Assembly (NCBI GenBank): GCA_905198295.1
Contig: CAJKBW010000080.1
Span: 1 to 12,730, forward strand
From: an uncultured Oscillospiraceae bacterium
Lineage (GTDB): Bacteria; Bacillota; Clostridia; Oscillospirales; Acutalibacteraceae
DNA length: 12,730 nt
Direction: 5' to 3'
Under the pieces are notes generated by a model. The model worked only from the letters and a program-made list of their open reading frames with translations, made no database searches and was not told where the DNA came from. The translations under genes and the position numbers were made by a program. Below, piece after piece: positions 1-7,619 of the stretch; the stretch's first letter is position 1, and each line of letters begins with the position of its first letter.

Positions 1-914
1 CGTTCATCCAGTATACGATGCAGATCATTATGGCTTTCTTGATGATTTCGATGGTGTCGGTTATGCTGCCCCGTGCTTCCGTGTCGGCACAGCGCATCGA
101 AGAGGTGCTGCAGACCAAATCGGTTATCGAAGACCCGAAAGAGTCCAAACCCTTTGACGAGACTAAAAAAGGGGTTGTGCAATACCGGCATGTATCGTTC
201 CGTTATCCCGGCGCAGAGGAAAATGTGCTCGAGGATATCGACTTTACGGCACTGCCCGGACAGACCACGGCTTTCATCGGCAGTACCGGAAGCGGCAAAT
301 CCACGCTGATCAATCTTCTGCCGCGGTTTTATGACGTAACCGAAGGCGAAATTCTGGTGGACGGTGTGGATGTGCGCGAGGTTACCCAGCACGATCTGCG
401 CGCGCGGCTCGGCTATGTGCCGCAGAAGGGTGTGCTGTTCTCCGGGACGATTGCGTCCAACCTGAAGTATGGGCACGACGAAATCGGGGATGAGGCAATG
501 GTCGAAGCCGCACAGATTGCACAGGCGACCGAGTTTATCAATGCCAAACCGGACGGTTATAAGGCGGAAATTGCACAGGGCGGCACCAATGTCTCCGGCG
601 GACAGAAACAGCGTCTGTCCATCGCGCGGGCGATTGCGGCCCGGCCGGAAATCCTGATTTTCGACGACAGTTTTTCCGCACTCGATTACAAAACGGACAG
701 CGCCCTGCGCAAGGCGCTGCATGAAGAGGTGGGCGGCAGCACGGTATTGATCGTGGCGCAGCGCATCAGTACGATTCTTCATGCGGATCAGATCATCGTG
801 CTCGATGAAGGCCGCATCGTTGGAAAGGGCACACATGAGGAACTGCTGAAAACCTGTGAGGTCTATCAGCAGATTGCGATGTCGCAGCTGTCAAAGGAGG
901 AATTGGAGAAATGA
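1..914 (+). CDS. ABC exporter subunit A (5' partial): C-terminal part of membrane domain plus ATPase domain
   Basis: This is the 3' part of an ABC-type exporter subunit; the reading frame is open from base 3 and runs off the left edge, so most of the six-helix membrane domain is missing. The nucleotide-binding domain is complete: Walker A GSTGSGKST (Lys codon 297-299), signature VSGGQKQ, Walker B ILIFDD, D-loop SALD. Two residues are non-canonical: the catalytic Glu after Walker B is Asp (codon 666-668) and the switch His is Gln (VAQRIS, codon 759-761). Those are the changes known in the degenerate-site subunit of heterodimeric exporters such as TM287/288 and BmrCD. The stop overlaps the next start (ATGA), so the two subunits are translationally coupled. 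The substrate cannot be read from sequence; multidrug, lipid or peptide export is typical of the family. Confidence 0.93.
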   Translation, partial: FIQYTMQIIMAFLMISMVSVMLPRASVSAQRIEEVLQTKSVIEDPKESKPFDETKKGVVQYRHVSFRYPGAEENVLEDIDFTALPGQTTAFIGSTGSGKSTLINLLPRFYDVTEGEILVDGVDVREVTQHDLRARLGYVPQKGVLFSGTIASNLKYGHDEIGDEAMVEAAQIAQATEFINAKPDGYKAEIAQGGTNVSGGQKQRLSIARAIAARPEILIFDDSFSALDYKTDSALRKALHEEVGGSTVLIVAQRISTILHADQIIVLDEGRIVGKGTHEELLKTCEVYQQIAMSQLSKEELEK

Positions 915-2770
915 GTGAAATGAAACGTCCTCCCCGCCGTCCCGGCGGCCCTATGGGACACGGCCCGGGCGGTATGCCGGGGGAGAAGGCCAAGGATTTT
1001 AAAGGGACGATGGGGAAGCTGGTCAAATACATTTCCGCCTACTCTGTCCCGATCATTCTTGTTGCCCTGTTTGCCATCGGAAGCACCGTTTTCTCCATTG
1101 TCGGCCCGAAGCAGCTCGGCAAGGCGACAACCGAGATTTTCAACGGTCTTGTCGCCAAAGTCAGCGGCGTCGAAGGCGGCGGCATCGATTTTGGAAAGCT
1201 TGGAAGCATTCTGCTGTTTCTGTTGTTCCTGTATATACTGAGCGCGCTCCTGTCGTTTTTGCAGGGGATTATCATGACCGGCATCACACAGAAGATTTCC
1301 TACCGGCTGCGCCGGGAGATTTCCCAGAAGATCAACCGGCTGCCGATGAAGTATTTCGACGGCATGACCCATGGTGAAGTGCTGTCCCGCGTCACCAACG
1401 ACGTGGATACGGTCAGCCAGAGCCTCAACCAGAGCATGACCCAGATTATTACCTCGGTGACGATGGTTATCGGCGTGTTGATTATGATGCTGTCGATCAG
1501 TCCGCTGATGACGCTGGCGGCGCTGGTTATTCTGCCGATTTCGCTGCTGTGCATTTCTTTTATTGTCAAGCACTCGCAGAAATACTTTAAAGCTCAGCAG
1601 GAATATCTCGGCCATGTCAACGGACAGGTGGAAGAGGTATACGGCGGGCACAATGTGGTAAAGGTGTTCAACAACGAGAAGAATGTGGTGGATACCTTCG
1701 ATAAGACTAACGACACCTTGTACAGCTCCGCTTGGAAATCGCAGTTTTTCTCCGGCACGATGATGCCGATTATGAATTTCATCGGCAATCTGGGCTATGT
1801 GGTCGTTTCGATTCTGGGCGGTTGGCTGGCTATACGGAAAACAATCGAGGTAGGCGATATCCTGTCCTTCACGCAGTATGTCCGCAACTTTACCCAGCCG
1901 ATATCGCAGGCGGCGCAGGTGGCGAATATGCTGCAGTCCACCGCCGCTGCGGCTGAACGCGTTTTTGCGTTCCTGGATGAAGCAGAAGAAGATCAGACGG
2001 TGGAACATCCGGTTTCTCTCGAAGGACTGGAGGGGCGCGTGAAATTCGATCATGTTTCCTTCGGCTACAATCCCGACAAGATCATCATCAAAGATTTCAA
2101 CGCTTTGGTACAGCCCGGACAGAAAGTGGCCATTGTCGGCCCTACCGGCGCCGGAAAAACCACCATGGTGAAGCTTCTCCTGCGGTTTTACGACGTCAAC
2201 AGCGGCGCCATTTATGTCGACGGACATGATGTGCGCGATTTCAACCGCAATGAACTGCGGGAGATGTTCGGCATGGTGCTGCAGGATACGTGGCTGTTTA
2301 ACGGAACCGTGATGGAAAATATCCGGTATGGTCGTCTGAACGCGACCGACGAAGAGGTGATTGAAGCGGCAAAAGCTGCCCATGTGCACCACTTTATCCA
2401 GACACTGCCGGACGGCTATCAGATGGTGCTCAACGAAGAAGCGAGCAACGTGTCTCAAGGTCAAAAGCAGCTGCTGACCATTGCGCGGGCGATTCTGGCC
2501 GATCCGAAAATCCTGATTCTTGATGAAGCGACCAGTTCGGTTGATACCCGCACGGAAATCCGTATCCAGAAAGCAATGGATAATCTCATGCAGGGACGCA
2601 CCAGTTTTGTTATCGCGCACCGTCTGTCGACCATCCGGGATGCAGATCTGATTCTGGTCATGCGGGACGGCGACATCGTCGAGCAGGGAAAGCACGAGGA
2701 ACTGCTGGCGGCTGGCGGTTTTTACGCCAACCTGTACAACGCGCAATTTGAGCAGGCGGAGGCCGGCTGA
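911..2770 (+). CDS. ABC exporter subunit B, membrane domain fused to ATPase domain
   Basis: Full-length 619-aa half-transporter, the partner of the preceding gene. The first 30 residues are Pro/Gly/Met-rich and cytosolic, as is common in clostridial members. Hydrophobic helices lie between about residues 45 and 340 (ABC transmembrane type 1), followed by the ATPase domain: Walker A GPTGAGKTT (Lys416), signature VSQGQ (residues 514-518), Walker B LILDE (Asp538, Glu539) and switch His570. This subunit keeps the catalytic Glu and His but has Gln in place of the first Gly of the signature. Paired with subunit A, the dimer would have one canonical and one degenerate ATP site. The start at 911 has AAAGGAGG at 893-900. 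The gene ends just before a strong terminator, so the operon stops here. Confidence 0.95.
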   Translation: MSEMKRPPRRPGGPMGHGPGGMPGEKAKDFKGTMGKLVKYISAYSVPIILVALFAIGSTVFSIVGPKQLGKATTEIFNGLVAKVSGVEGGGIDFGKLGSILLFLLFLYILSALLSFLQGIIMTGITQKISYRLRREISQKINRLPMKYFDGMTHGEVLSRVTNDVDTVSQSLNQSMTQIITSVTMVIGVLIMMLSISPLMTLAALVILPISLLCISFIVKHSQKYFKAQQEYLGHVNGQVEEVYGGHNVVKVFNNEKNVVDTFDKTNDTLYSSAWKSQFFSGTMMPIMNFIGNLGYVVVSILGGWLAIRKTIEVGDILSFTQYVRNFTQPISQAAQVANMLQSTAAAAERVFAFLDEAEEDQTVEHPVSLEGLEGRVKFDHVSFGYNPDKIIIKDFNALVQPGQKVAIVGPTGAGKTTMVKLLLRFYDVNSGAIYVDGHDVRDFNRNELREMFGMVLQDTWLFNGTVMENIRYGRLNATDEEVIEAAKAAHVHHFIQTLPDGYQMVLNEEASNVSQGQKQLLTIARAILADPKILILDEATSSVDTRTEIRIQKAMDNLMQGRTSFVIAHRLSTIRDADLILVMRDGDIVEQGKHEELLAAGGFYANLYNAQFEQAEAG

Positions 2771-2773
2771 TCA

Positions 2774-2810
2774 AAATAAGGGCACGGCGGTCTGCGCCGT
2801 GCCCTTATTT
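2774..2810 (+). terminator. Intrinsic terminator of the ABC exporter operon
   Basis: A perfect 16-bp stem (2774-2789 with 2795-2810) with a 5-base loop begins 4 bases after the stop codon. The GC-rich core (GGGCACGGCG) is flanked by A-rich and T-rich ends (AAATAA and TTATTT), so it may also work on the other strand, although no leftward gene ends here. Confidence 0.9.
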
Positions 2811-2876
2811 GCATATAAAATAGAATGTTGTGTGGGAATAAAAGGCAAACAGACACAATAAATTTACAAATCGGTC

Positions 2877-2904
2877 TTTACTTTGTTGGAGAAAGTTGTA
2901 TAAT
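2877..2904 (+). promoter_or_regulatory. Predicted sigma-A promoter of the phosphotransferase-like gene
   Basis: A perfect -10 TATAAT lies at 2899-2904, with a weaker -35 TTTACT at 2877-2882 and a 16-base spacer. Transcription would begin near 2911, exactly at the left arm of a palindrome. Bases 2811-2876 between the upstream terminator and this promoter show nothing recognisable. Confidence 0.7.
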
Positions 2905-2910
2905 ATAGAT

Positions 2911-2949
2911 GGATATCGGCTGTATTCGCTAGCCAGGCAGCCGATATCC
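2911..2949. promoter_or_regulatory. 12-bp perfect inverted repeat at the predicted transcript start
   Basis: GGATATCGGCTG (2911-2922) and its exact complement (2938-2949) are separated by 15 bases. It starts 6 bases after the -10 box and ends 31 bases before the start codon. No T-run follows, so it is not an intrinsic terminator. It could be an operator for a dimeric repressor or a 5' stem that stabilises the mRNA; the sequence alone does not decide. Confidence 0.6.
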
Positions 2950-2980
2950 GGTTCTGAAAGAGAAAGGGGTTCTGGTCACA

Positions 2981-3733
2981 ATGAAATTCAGTAAAGACAA
3001 TTTGATTGCCTCCAGCGAATTGGTGGATGTTTATCGCTGCGGAGACACCTGCGTAAAGCTGTTCAAAGAAGGTGTGCGCAAAACCAACCCGCTGTATGAG
3101 GCGCTGACGCATTCCCGTGTGGAGGACACCGGGTTGCCGGTGCCGGTTATCCATGAGCTGTCGGTAATCGATGGCCGCTGGGCGATCCATATGGATTTAA
3201 TCGAAGGCAAAACGCTGGCCGACCTGATGAAGGAAAATCCGGCGGATATGGATAAATATCTAAACGATATGGTGGATATTCAGTTGGAGATCCACTCCAA
3301 GCACGTCCCCAAGCTGAGCAAGCTCAAGGATAAAATGAGCCGCCAGATCAACTCGCTGACGGAGATTGACGATGTGAAAAAATATGAGCTGCTCACCCGG
3401 CTGGAAAGCATGCCCAAGCATACGAAGCTCTGCCACGGCAACTTTGTGCCGGAAAACATTATTTATAACGAAAAAGGCATGTACGTCGTGGACTGGATCG
3501 CGGCACGGCAGGGCAATGCGAGTGCAGACGTGGGACGGACCTACCTCCTGCTCAGCCTGCGGGATCCGGCGTTTGCGGATAAATACCTTGAGCTGTTCTG
3601 CAAAAAAACAGATACCGACCGGAAGTATGTGCAGCGCTGGCTGCCGATCGTGGCGGCGGCATATCTGCCGGATGCCAAGCCGGAGGAACACGATTTCCTG
3701 ATGAAATGGGTCGACGTGGTCGAATACGAATAA
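2981..3733 (+). CDS. Phosphotransferase-fold protein (aminoglycoside phosphotransferase/choline kinase-like)
   Basis: A 250-aa soluble protein with the layout of the APH/choline kinase superfamily: an N-terminal lobe with a kinase-like hydrophobic pattern (VYRCGDTCVKLF, residues 17-28), a hinge followed by 'LIEGKTLADLM' (73-83), and a catalytic-loop motif CHGNFVPENII (151-161) followed by VVDWIAARQG (169-178). His152, Asn159 and the metal-binding Asp171 are in place. However, the usual catalytic Asp of HGD is Asn154 here, so phosphotransfer activity is doubtful. The protein is slightly shorter than typical family members (about 260-300 aa). The ATG at 2981 has AAAGGGG at 2963-2969. It stands alone between its own promoter and terminator. 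No resistance substrate should be assumed; a metabolic kinase or a pseudokinase are both possible. Confidence 0.8.
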   Translation: MKFSKDNLIASSELVDVYRCGDTCVKLFKEGVRKTNPLYEALTHSRVEDTGLPVPVIHELSVIDGRWAIHMDLIEGKTLADLMKENPADMDKYLNDMVDIQLEIHSKHVPKLSKLKDKMSRQINSLTEIDDVKKYELLTRLESMPKHTKLCHGNFVPENIIYNEKGMYVVDWIAARQGNASADVGRTYLLLSLRDPAFADKYLELFCKKTDTDRKYVQRWLPIVAAAYLPDAKPEEHDFLMKWVDVVEYE

Positions 3734-3749
3734 GACACAATATAAATAT

Positions 3750-3777
3750 AAAGGCGCCGGATATTTCCGGCGCCTTT
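3750..3777 (+). terminator. Intrinsic terminator of the phosphotransferase-like gene
   Basis: A perfect 11-bp stem AAAGGCGCCGG (3750-3760) pairs with 3767-3777 around a 6-base ATATTT loop. It lies 17 bases after the stop codon. The T-run is short (TTT then G), so termination may be incomplete. Confidence 0.8.
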
Positions 3778-3804
3778 GTCATCCGCCATTCGATTTTAGG
3801 AGGC

Positions 3805-3927
3805 ATGTATCTGGTCCGCTGCGCGGACGGCGGGGAAGAAACAGACGACAACAGTAAGAAAAAACGGCGGATATTTTATCCGCCTGCGGGCAAATACAAA
3901 GGGAGAAAAGGTTATTCGGTGTTTTAA
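3805..3927 (+). CDS. Doubtful small ORF, 40 codons, basic peptide
   Basis: AGGAGG at 3798-3803 is followed after a single base by an ATG that opens a 40-codon frame ending at TAA 3927. The product starts MYLVRCADGG, is rich in Lys and Arg in the middle (KKKRR) and ends GRKGYSVF. The ribosome-binding site is excellent in sequence but too close to the ATG; a CTG at 3811 would be better spaced but is a rare start. No promoter of its own is visible, and it sits just after a terminator, so it would depend on read-through. It has no recognised family and may not be a gene. It also contains a hairpin that looks like a leftward terminator. Bases 3928-4029 beyond it are AT-rich and show no gene or clear structure. 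Confidence 0.25.
   Translation: MYLVRCADGGEETDDNSKKKRRIFYPPAGKYKGRKGYSVF
3855..3884 (-). terminator. Possible leftward intrinsic terminator
   Basis: GGCGGATA (3866-3873) pairs perfectly with 3877-3884 around a 3-base loop. On the minus strand the hairpin is followed by G and then a run of six T (complement of A at 3859-3864). No leftward gene feeds into it, so it may protect against antisense transcription, terminate an unseen small RNA, or be accidental. Confidence 0.4.
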
Positions 3928-4029
3928 GACAAAAAGTTTTTGGATTTTCGTGGATGTTTCCTCTGGCCCTTTGGAGGATGTATATACAAAAGCAATGTTT
4001 TTTTCGGGCAAAATCGGCAAAACCCTAAA

Positions 4030-4058
4030 TTGACTTTATTCGGTTGGGTTGGTATAAT
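4030..4058 (+). promoter_or_regulatory. Sigma-A promoter of adhE
   Basis: TTGACT (4030-4035) and TATAAT (4053-4058) are separated by the ideal 17 bases. The start point would fall near 4065, inside the Rex-like operator. The leader to the adhE ATG is about 55 bases. Confidence 0.88.
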
Positions 4059-4062
4059 AAAG

Positions 4063-4080
4063 TTGTTAAAAAAATAACAA
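4063..4080. promoter_or_regulatory. Rex-type redox operator upstream of adhE
   Basis: TTGTTAAAAAAATAACAA matches the known Rex consensus TTGTTAA-N4-TTAACAA at 13 of the 14 fixed positions, the exception being A for T at 4074. It begins 4 bases downstream of the -10 box and covers the predicted transcription start, so a bound repressor would block initiation. Rex dissociates from DNA when the NADH/NAD+ ratio rises, and adhE is a classic Rex target in Gram-positive anaerobes. The binding protein itself is not encoded in this window. Confidence 0.85.
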
Positions 4081-4119
4081 ATCCTGACGGCACCGATTAA
4101 AGATGGAGGTCTGGAAAAC

Positions 4120-6744
4120 ATGGAAAAAAAAGAAAAGACAGCGACGGCAAACACCGGGCTGGTCGACAGCGTCGATGCGCTGATTGCCAAGATGGCGCAG
4201 GTGCGTGAGGCGCAGCAGAAGTTTGCGACCTACACCCAGGAGCAGGTCGACAAGATCTTCTTTGCGGCATCGGTGGCGGCAAATCAGGCCCGCATTCCGC
4301 TGGCTAAGATGGCGGTGGAAGAGACCGGCATGGGCATCGTGGAAGACAAGGTTATTAAAAACCACTATGCAGCGGAATATATTTACAATCAGTATCGCGA
4401 CACCAAAACCTGCGGTGTGATCGAATCTGATCCGGTGTATGGTGTCACCCGTGTTGCGGAGCCTCTGGGAGTTGTGGCGGCAGTTATTCCGACCACTAAT
4501 CCGACTTCGACGGCGATTTTCAAGACGCTGCTTTGCCTGAAAACCCGTAACGGCATCGTCATCAGCCCCCATCCGCGTGCAAAGAAGAGCACCATCGCGG
4601 CGGCGAAGATCGTTCTGGATGCAGCGGTTGCCGCTGGCGCGCCGGAAAACATCATTGCGTGGATCGACGTGCCGTCGCTTGAACTGACGAACGAGGTCAT
4701 GAAGAGCGCCGACATCATTCTCGCCACCGGCGGTCCCGGCATGGTCAAGGCGGCGTATTCCTCCGGCAAACCGGCGCTGGGCGTCGGCGCGGGCAATACC
4801 CCGGCGGTTATCGACGATACCGCGGATATCACGATGGCGGTCAGCTCTATTATCCATTCCAAAACGTTTGACAACGGTATGATCTGTGCTTCCGAGCAGT
4901 CGGTGATTGTGCTCGATAAGGTGTACGCAGCGGTCAAGAAGGAATTTGCGGCCCGCGGCTGCTATTTCCTCAGTCCGGAAGAGACGGACAAGGTGCGCAA
5001 GACGATCCTGATCAACGGCGCGCTCAATGCGAAGATCGTCGGCCAGAAGGCGCACACCATTGCCGCACTGGCGGGGGTTAACGTGCCGGAGAGCACCAAG
5101 ATCCTCATCGGTGAGGTGGAGAGTGTGGAACTTGAGGAAGAGTTTGCGCACGAGAAGCTTTCGCCGGTGCTTGCGATGTACAAAGCCAAGAACTTTGACG
5201 AGGCGGTAGCGAAAGCCTGCCGGCTGGTGGCTGACGGCGGTTACGGCCATACTTCTTCGCTGTACTGCAATGCTGTGACCGAACGGGCCAAGATCGACGC
5301 CTTCGGTGCGGCGATGAAAACCTGCCGTATCCTGGTCAATACGCCTTCCTCTCATGGCGGTCTGGGCGATCTGTACAACTTCAAGCTGACGCCTTCCCTG
5401 ACGCTGGGCTGCGGCTCCTGGGGCGGCAACTCGATTTCGGAAAATGTCGGCGTGAAGCATCTGCTCAACATCAAGACCGTGGCTGAGAGGAGAGAGAACA
5501 TGCTGTGGTTCAGAGCGCCTGAAAAGGTCTATTTCAAGAAGGGCTGCCTGCCGGTCGCGCTGGGCGAGCTGAAGAACGTTATGGGCAAGAAAAAGGCCTT
5601 TATCGTTACCGACTCTTTCCTGTACAACAATGGCTATACCAAGAGCATTACCGATAAGCTGGATGAAATGGGCATCAAACACACGACCTTCTTCGATGTG
5701 GCGCCCGATCCCACGCTCGCCTGCGCGATTGAAGGCACGAAGGCGATGAACGCATTTGAACCGGATTGCATCATTGCGATCGGCGGCGGTTCCGCGATGG
5801 ACGCCGGTAAGATCATGTGGGTGATGTATGAGCATCCGGAAGTGGACTTTATGGATATGGCCATGCGGTTTGTCGATATCCGCAAAAGGGTGTACACCTT
5901 CCCGCATATGGGCGATAAGGCTGCCTTTATTGCGGTACCGACTTCGGCTGGTACTGGTTCTGAAGTGACGCCGTTCGCAGTTATCACCGACGAAAAGACC
6001 GGGATCAAATATCCGCTGGCCGACTATGAGCTGATGCCGGATATGGCGATCATCGATGCGGATTTGATGATGAATATGCCCAAGGGGCTGACCTCGGCTT
6101 CCGGCATCGATGCGCTGACTCATGCTCTGGAGGCATATGCTTCGGTGATGGCCAGCGAATACGCTGACGGTCTTGCGCTCAAGGCAATGAAGTCTATTTT
6201 CACCTATCTGCCCCGTGCATACGATAACGGTCCGAACGATCCGGAGGCCCGTGAAAAGATGGCGAATGCGTCGACGATGGCCGGTATGGCGTTTGCCAAT
6301 GCCTTCCTGGGTGTCTGCCATTCGATGGCGCATAAACTGGGCGCATTCCATCATCTGCCGCACGGCGTGGCCAATGCGTTGCTGATTACCGAAGTGATGC
6401 GGTTCAATGCCAACCCGGTGCCGACCAAGATGGGCACTTTCCCGCAGTACGCTTATCCGCATACACTGGAACGGTACTGCGAATGTGCGGATTTCCTCGG
6501 CATTAAAGGGAAGACCGACGAGGAGAAGCTGGAGAACTTCATCGCAGCGATCGAAGAGCTGAAAGCCAAGGTGGGCATTAAGAAAACCATCAAGGATTAC
6601 GGCATCGACGAAAAGGCATTCCTGGATACCCTTGACGAGATGGTGGAACAGGCGTTTGACGATCAGTGCACCGGCGCAAATCCGCGCTATCCGCTGATGA
6701 GCGAAATCAAGGCGATGTATCTGAAAGCCTATTACGGAAAATAA
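4120..6744 (+). CDS. adhE: Bifunctional acetaldehyde-CoA/alcohol dehydrogenase
   Basis: The 874-aa protein has the standard AdhE length. It reduces acetyl-CoA to acetaldehyde and then to ethanol, oxidising two NADH per acetyl group, and normally assembles into cytosolic filaments (spirosomes). The N-terminal aldehyde dehydrogenase domain (about 1-450) has the catalytic cysteine in MICASEQ (Cys256). The C-terminal iron-dependent alcohol dehydrogenase domain (about 460-874) has the NAD motif GGGSAMD (555-561) and GTGSEVTPF. Its four predicted iron ligands are Asp664, His668, His734 and His748, corresponding to E. coli Asp653, His657, His723 and His737. GGAGG at 4105-4109 supports the ATG at 4120. 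It is a single-gene unit with its own promoter, Rex-like operator and terminator, which points to redox-controlled ethanol formation. Confidence 0.98.
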   Translation: MEKKEKTATANTGLVDSVDALIAKMAQVREAQQKFATYTQEQVDKIFFAASVAANQARIPLAKMAVEETGMGIVEDKVIKNHYAAEYIYNQYRDTKTCGVIESDPVYGVTRVAEPLGVVAAVIPTTNPTSTAIFKTLLCLKTRNGIVISPHPRAKKSTIAAAKIVLDAAVAAGAPENIIAWIDVPSLELTNEVMKSADIILATGGPGMVKAAYSSGKPALGVGAGNTPAVIDDTADITMAVSSIIHSKTFDNGMICASEQSVIVLDKVYAAVKKEFAARGCYFLSPEETDKVRKTILINGALNAKIVGQKAHTIAALAGVNVPESTKILIGEVESVELEEEFAHEKLSPVLAMYKAKNFDEAVAKACRLVADGGYGHTSSLYCNAVTERAKIDAFGAAMKTCRILVNTPSSHGGLGDLYNFKLTPSLTLGCGSWGGNSISENVGVKHLLNIKTVAERRENMLWFRAPEKVYFKKGCLPVALGELKNVMGKKKAFIVTDSFLYNNGYTKSITDKLDEMGIKHTTFFDVAPDPTLACAIEGTKAMNAFEPDCIIAIGGGSAMDAGKIMWVMYEHPEVDFMDMAMRFVDIRKRVYTFPHMGDKAAFIAVPTSAGTGSEVTPFAVITDEKTGIKYPLADYELMPDMAIIDADLMMNMPKGLTSASGIDALTHALEAYASVMASEYADGLALKAMKSIFTYLPRAYDNGPNDPEAREKMANASTMAGMAFANAFLGVCHSMAHKLGAFHHLPHGVANALLITEVMRFNANPVPTKMGTFPQYAYPHTLERYCECADFLGIKGKTDEEKLENFIAAIEELKAKVGIKKTIKDYGIDEKAFLDTLDEMVEQAFDDQCTGANPRYPLMSEIKAMYLKAYYGK

Positions 6745-6756
6745 GCCCACGCGGGC

Positions 6757-6799
6757 AAAAGCGGGCGGAACCGACAGGGTTCCGCCCGCTTTTTCTTTT
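6757..6799 (+). terminator. Intrinsic terminator of adhE
   Basis: A perfect 16-bp stem (6757-6772 with 6779-6794, allowing the register GGAACC/GGTTCC at the tip) closes a loop of about 5 bases and runs into TTTTTCTTTT. It begins 12 bases after the adhE stop. Confidence 0.93.
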
Positions 6800-6826
6800 G
6801 CGTTTTGTTTTGTGTTATGATATGAT
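6798..6826 (+). promoter_or_regulatory. Probable promoter of the phosphatase-CBS protein operon
   Basis: TTGCGT (6798-6803) and TATGAT (6821-6826) are spaced by 17 bases. A second TATGAT at 6816-6821 overlaps the first, so the exact -10 is uncertain. The -35 overlaps the T-tail of the adhE terminator. Confidence 0.55.
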
Positions 6827-6862
6827 AAATAAAATCTTTGGATAAGGTGGGGAATGATCAGC

Positions 6863-7594
6863 ATGTCTATGGAAACAGACAGTCATTTGCTGCATCTGCA
6901 AGGCGCATATAACGTACGCGACCTAGGCGGTTATGCAGCACGGAATGGCCGGCATACTTGTCAAAACGTCTTTTTTCGCGCCGATAATACGGCAGCGCTC
7001 ACCGCAGACGATATCCGCGTGCTGCGCGACAGAGGAATCACACTGGCCATCGATCTGCGTTCCCGGCTTGAGGCGCGGGAACAGCCTTCCCGCCTGGCCG
7101 GTGCCGAGGGGGGCCATTATGTCCAGGTGGAAATGCTGGATGAGATCAGCTCCAATGGGTTTCGGGATTTTCCGCCGTCACTGACGGTGATGTATAAAGA
7201 TAATCTGGATAAAGCACAAGCTTCCTTTGCCCAGGTGTTCCACCTGTTTGCGCAAAATTCAGGGGCGGCGCTTTTCCACTGTACGGCCGGCAAAGACCGC
7301 ACCGGTATGACGGCAATGCTGCTGCTGGAGCTGGCGGGTGTGCCGGATGAAACGATTATTGCCGATTATGCTGCCACCGAGGAATATATGCAGCCGGTAT
7401 TCTCGGGCATTGTAAAACATATGCACACACTAGGCGTAGAGGTGCCGGATTATGCACTGCGTTCGGAGCCGGATGTGATGGAGCAGACACTGGCGTATCT
7501 GCGCAGCCGCTATGGGGATGCGCGGCAGTATCTGCTGAGCGGCGGCGTGACAGCAGAAGAGCTGGATGTCATTTTGTCGCGGTTTGTTGCTTGA
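6863..7594 (+). CDS. Tyrosine-protein phosphatase, Y_phosphatase3 family
   Basis: A soluble protein of about 243 aa with the cysteine-phosphatase P-loop HCTAGKDRTG: nucleophile Cys140, phosphate-binding Arg146 (numbered from the ATG at 6863). The N-terminal NVRDLGGY (17-24) and FFRADN (37-42), and the following ITLAIDLRS, are hallmarks of the bacterial Y_phosphatase3 group, whose members remove phosphate from phosphotyrosine and sometimes other phosphoesters. Three in-frame ATGs (6854, 6863, 6869) are possible; 6863 was chosen because the GGTGGGG at 6846-6852 is 10 bases away from it but only one base from 6854. The gene ends 25 bases before the CBS-domain membrane protein and is probably co-transcribed with it. 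The substrate is unknown. Confidence 0.88.
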   Translation: MSMETDSHLLHLQGAYNVRDLGGYAARNGRHTCQNVFFRADNTAALTADDIRVLRDRGITLAIDLRSRLEAREQPSRLAGAEGGHYVQVEMLDEISSNGFRDFPPSLTVMYKDNLDKAQASFAQVFHLFAQNSGAALFHCTAGKDRTGMTAMLLLELAGVPDETIIADYAATEEYMQPVFSGIVKHMHTLGVEVPDYALRSEPDVMEQTLAYLRSRYGDARQYLLSGGVTAEELDVILSRFVA

Positions 7595-7619
7595 GTTGAA
7601 GGGGGAAACGTGTACTTTT

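Noticed and set aside
866..2746. A 626-codon open frame on the minus strand opposite ABC exporter subunit B
   Set aside because: Same shadow effect; the + strand frame has all ABC motifs, and the antisense product shows no recognisable fold.
2981..3733. Antibiotic resistance (aminoglycoside phosphotransferase) gene
   Set aside because: Only the superfamily fold is shared; the catalytic Asp is replaced by Asn, and there is no mobile-element context or specific resistance signature.
3541..4020. Minus-strand ORFs in the interval before adhE
   Set aside because: They lack ribosome binding sites and overlap the end of a real gene or its terminator; no family resemblance.
4066..6864. A 932-codon open frame on the minus strand covering all of adhE
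   Set aside because: It is an antisense shadow: its composition (rich in His, Arg, Gln, Asn) mirrors the GC-rich third-position codon use of adhE, it has no domain pattern, and it would overlap the adhE promoter and terminator.
7566..7619. An N-terminal extension of the CBS-domain protein starting at 7566
   Set aside because: It would overlap the phosphatase gene by 29 bases and lacks a good ribosome binding site; the extra residues are not part of the DUF21 pattern.
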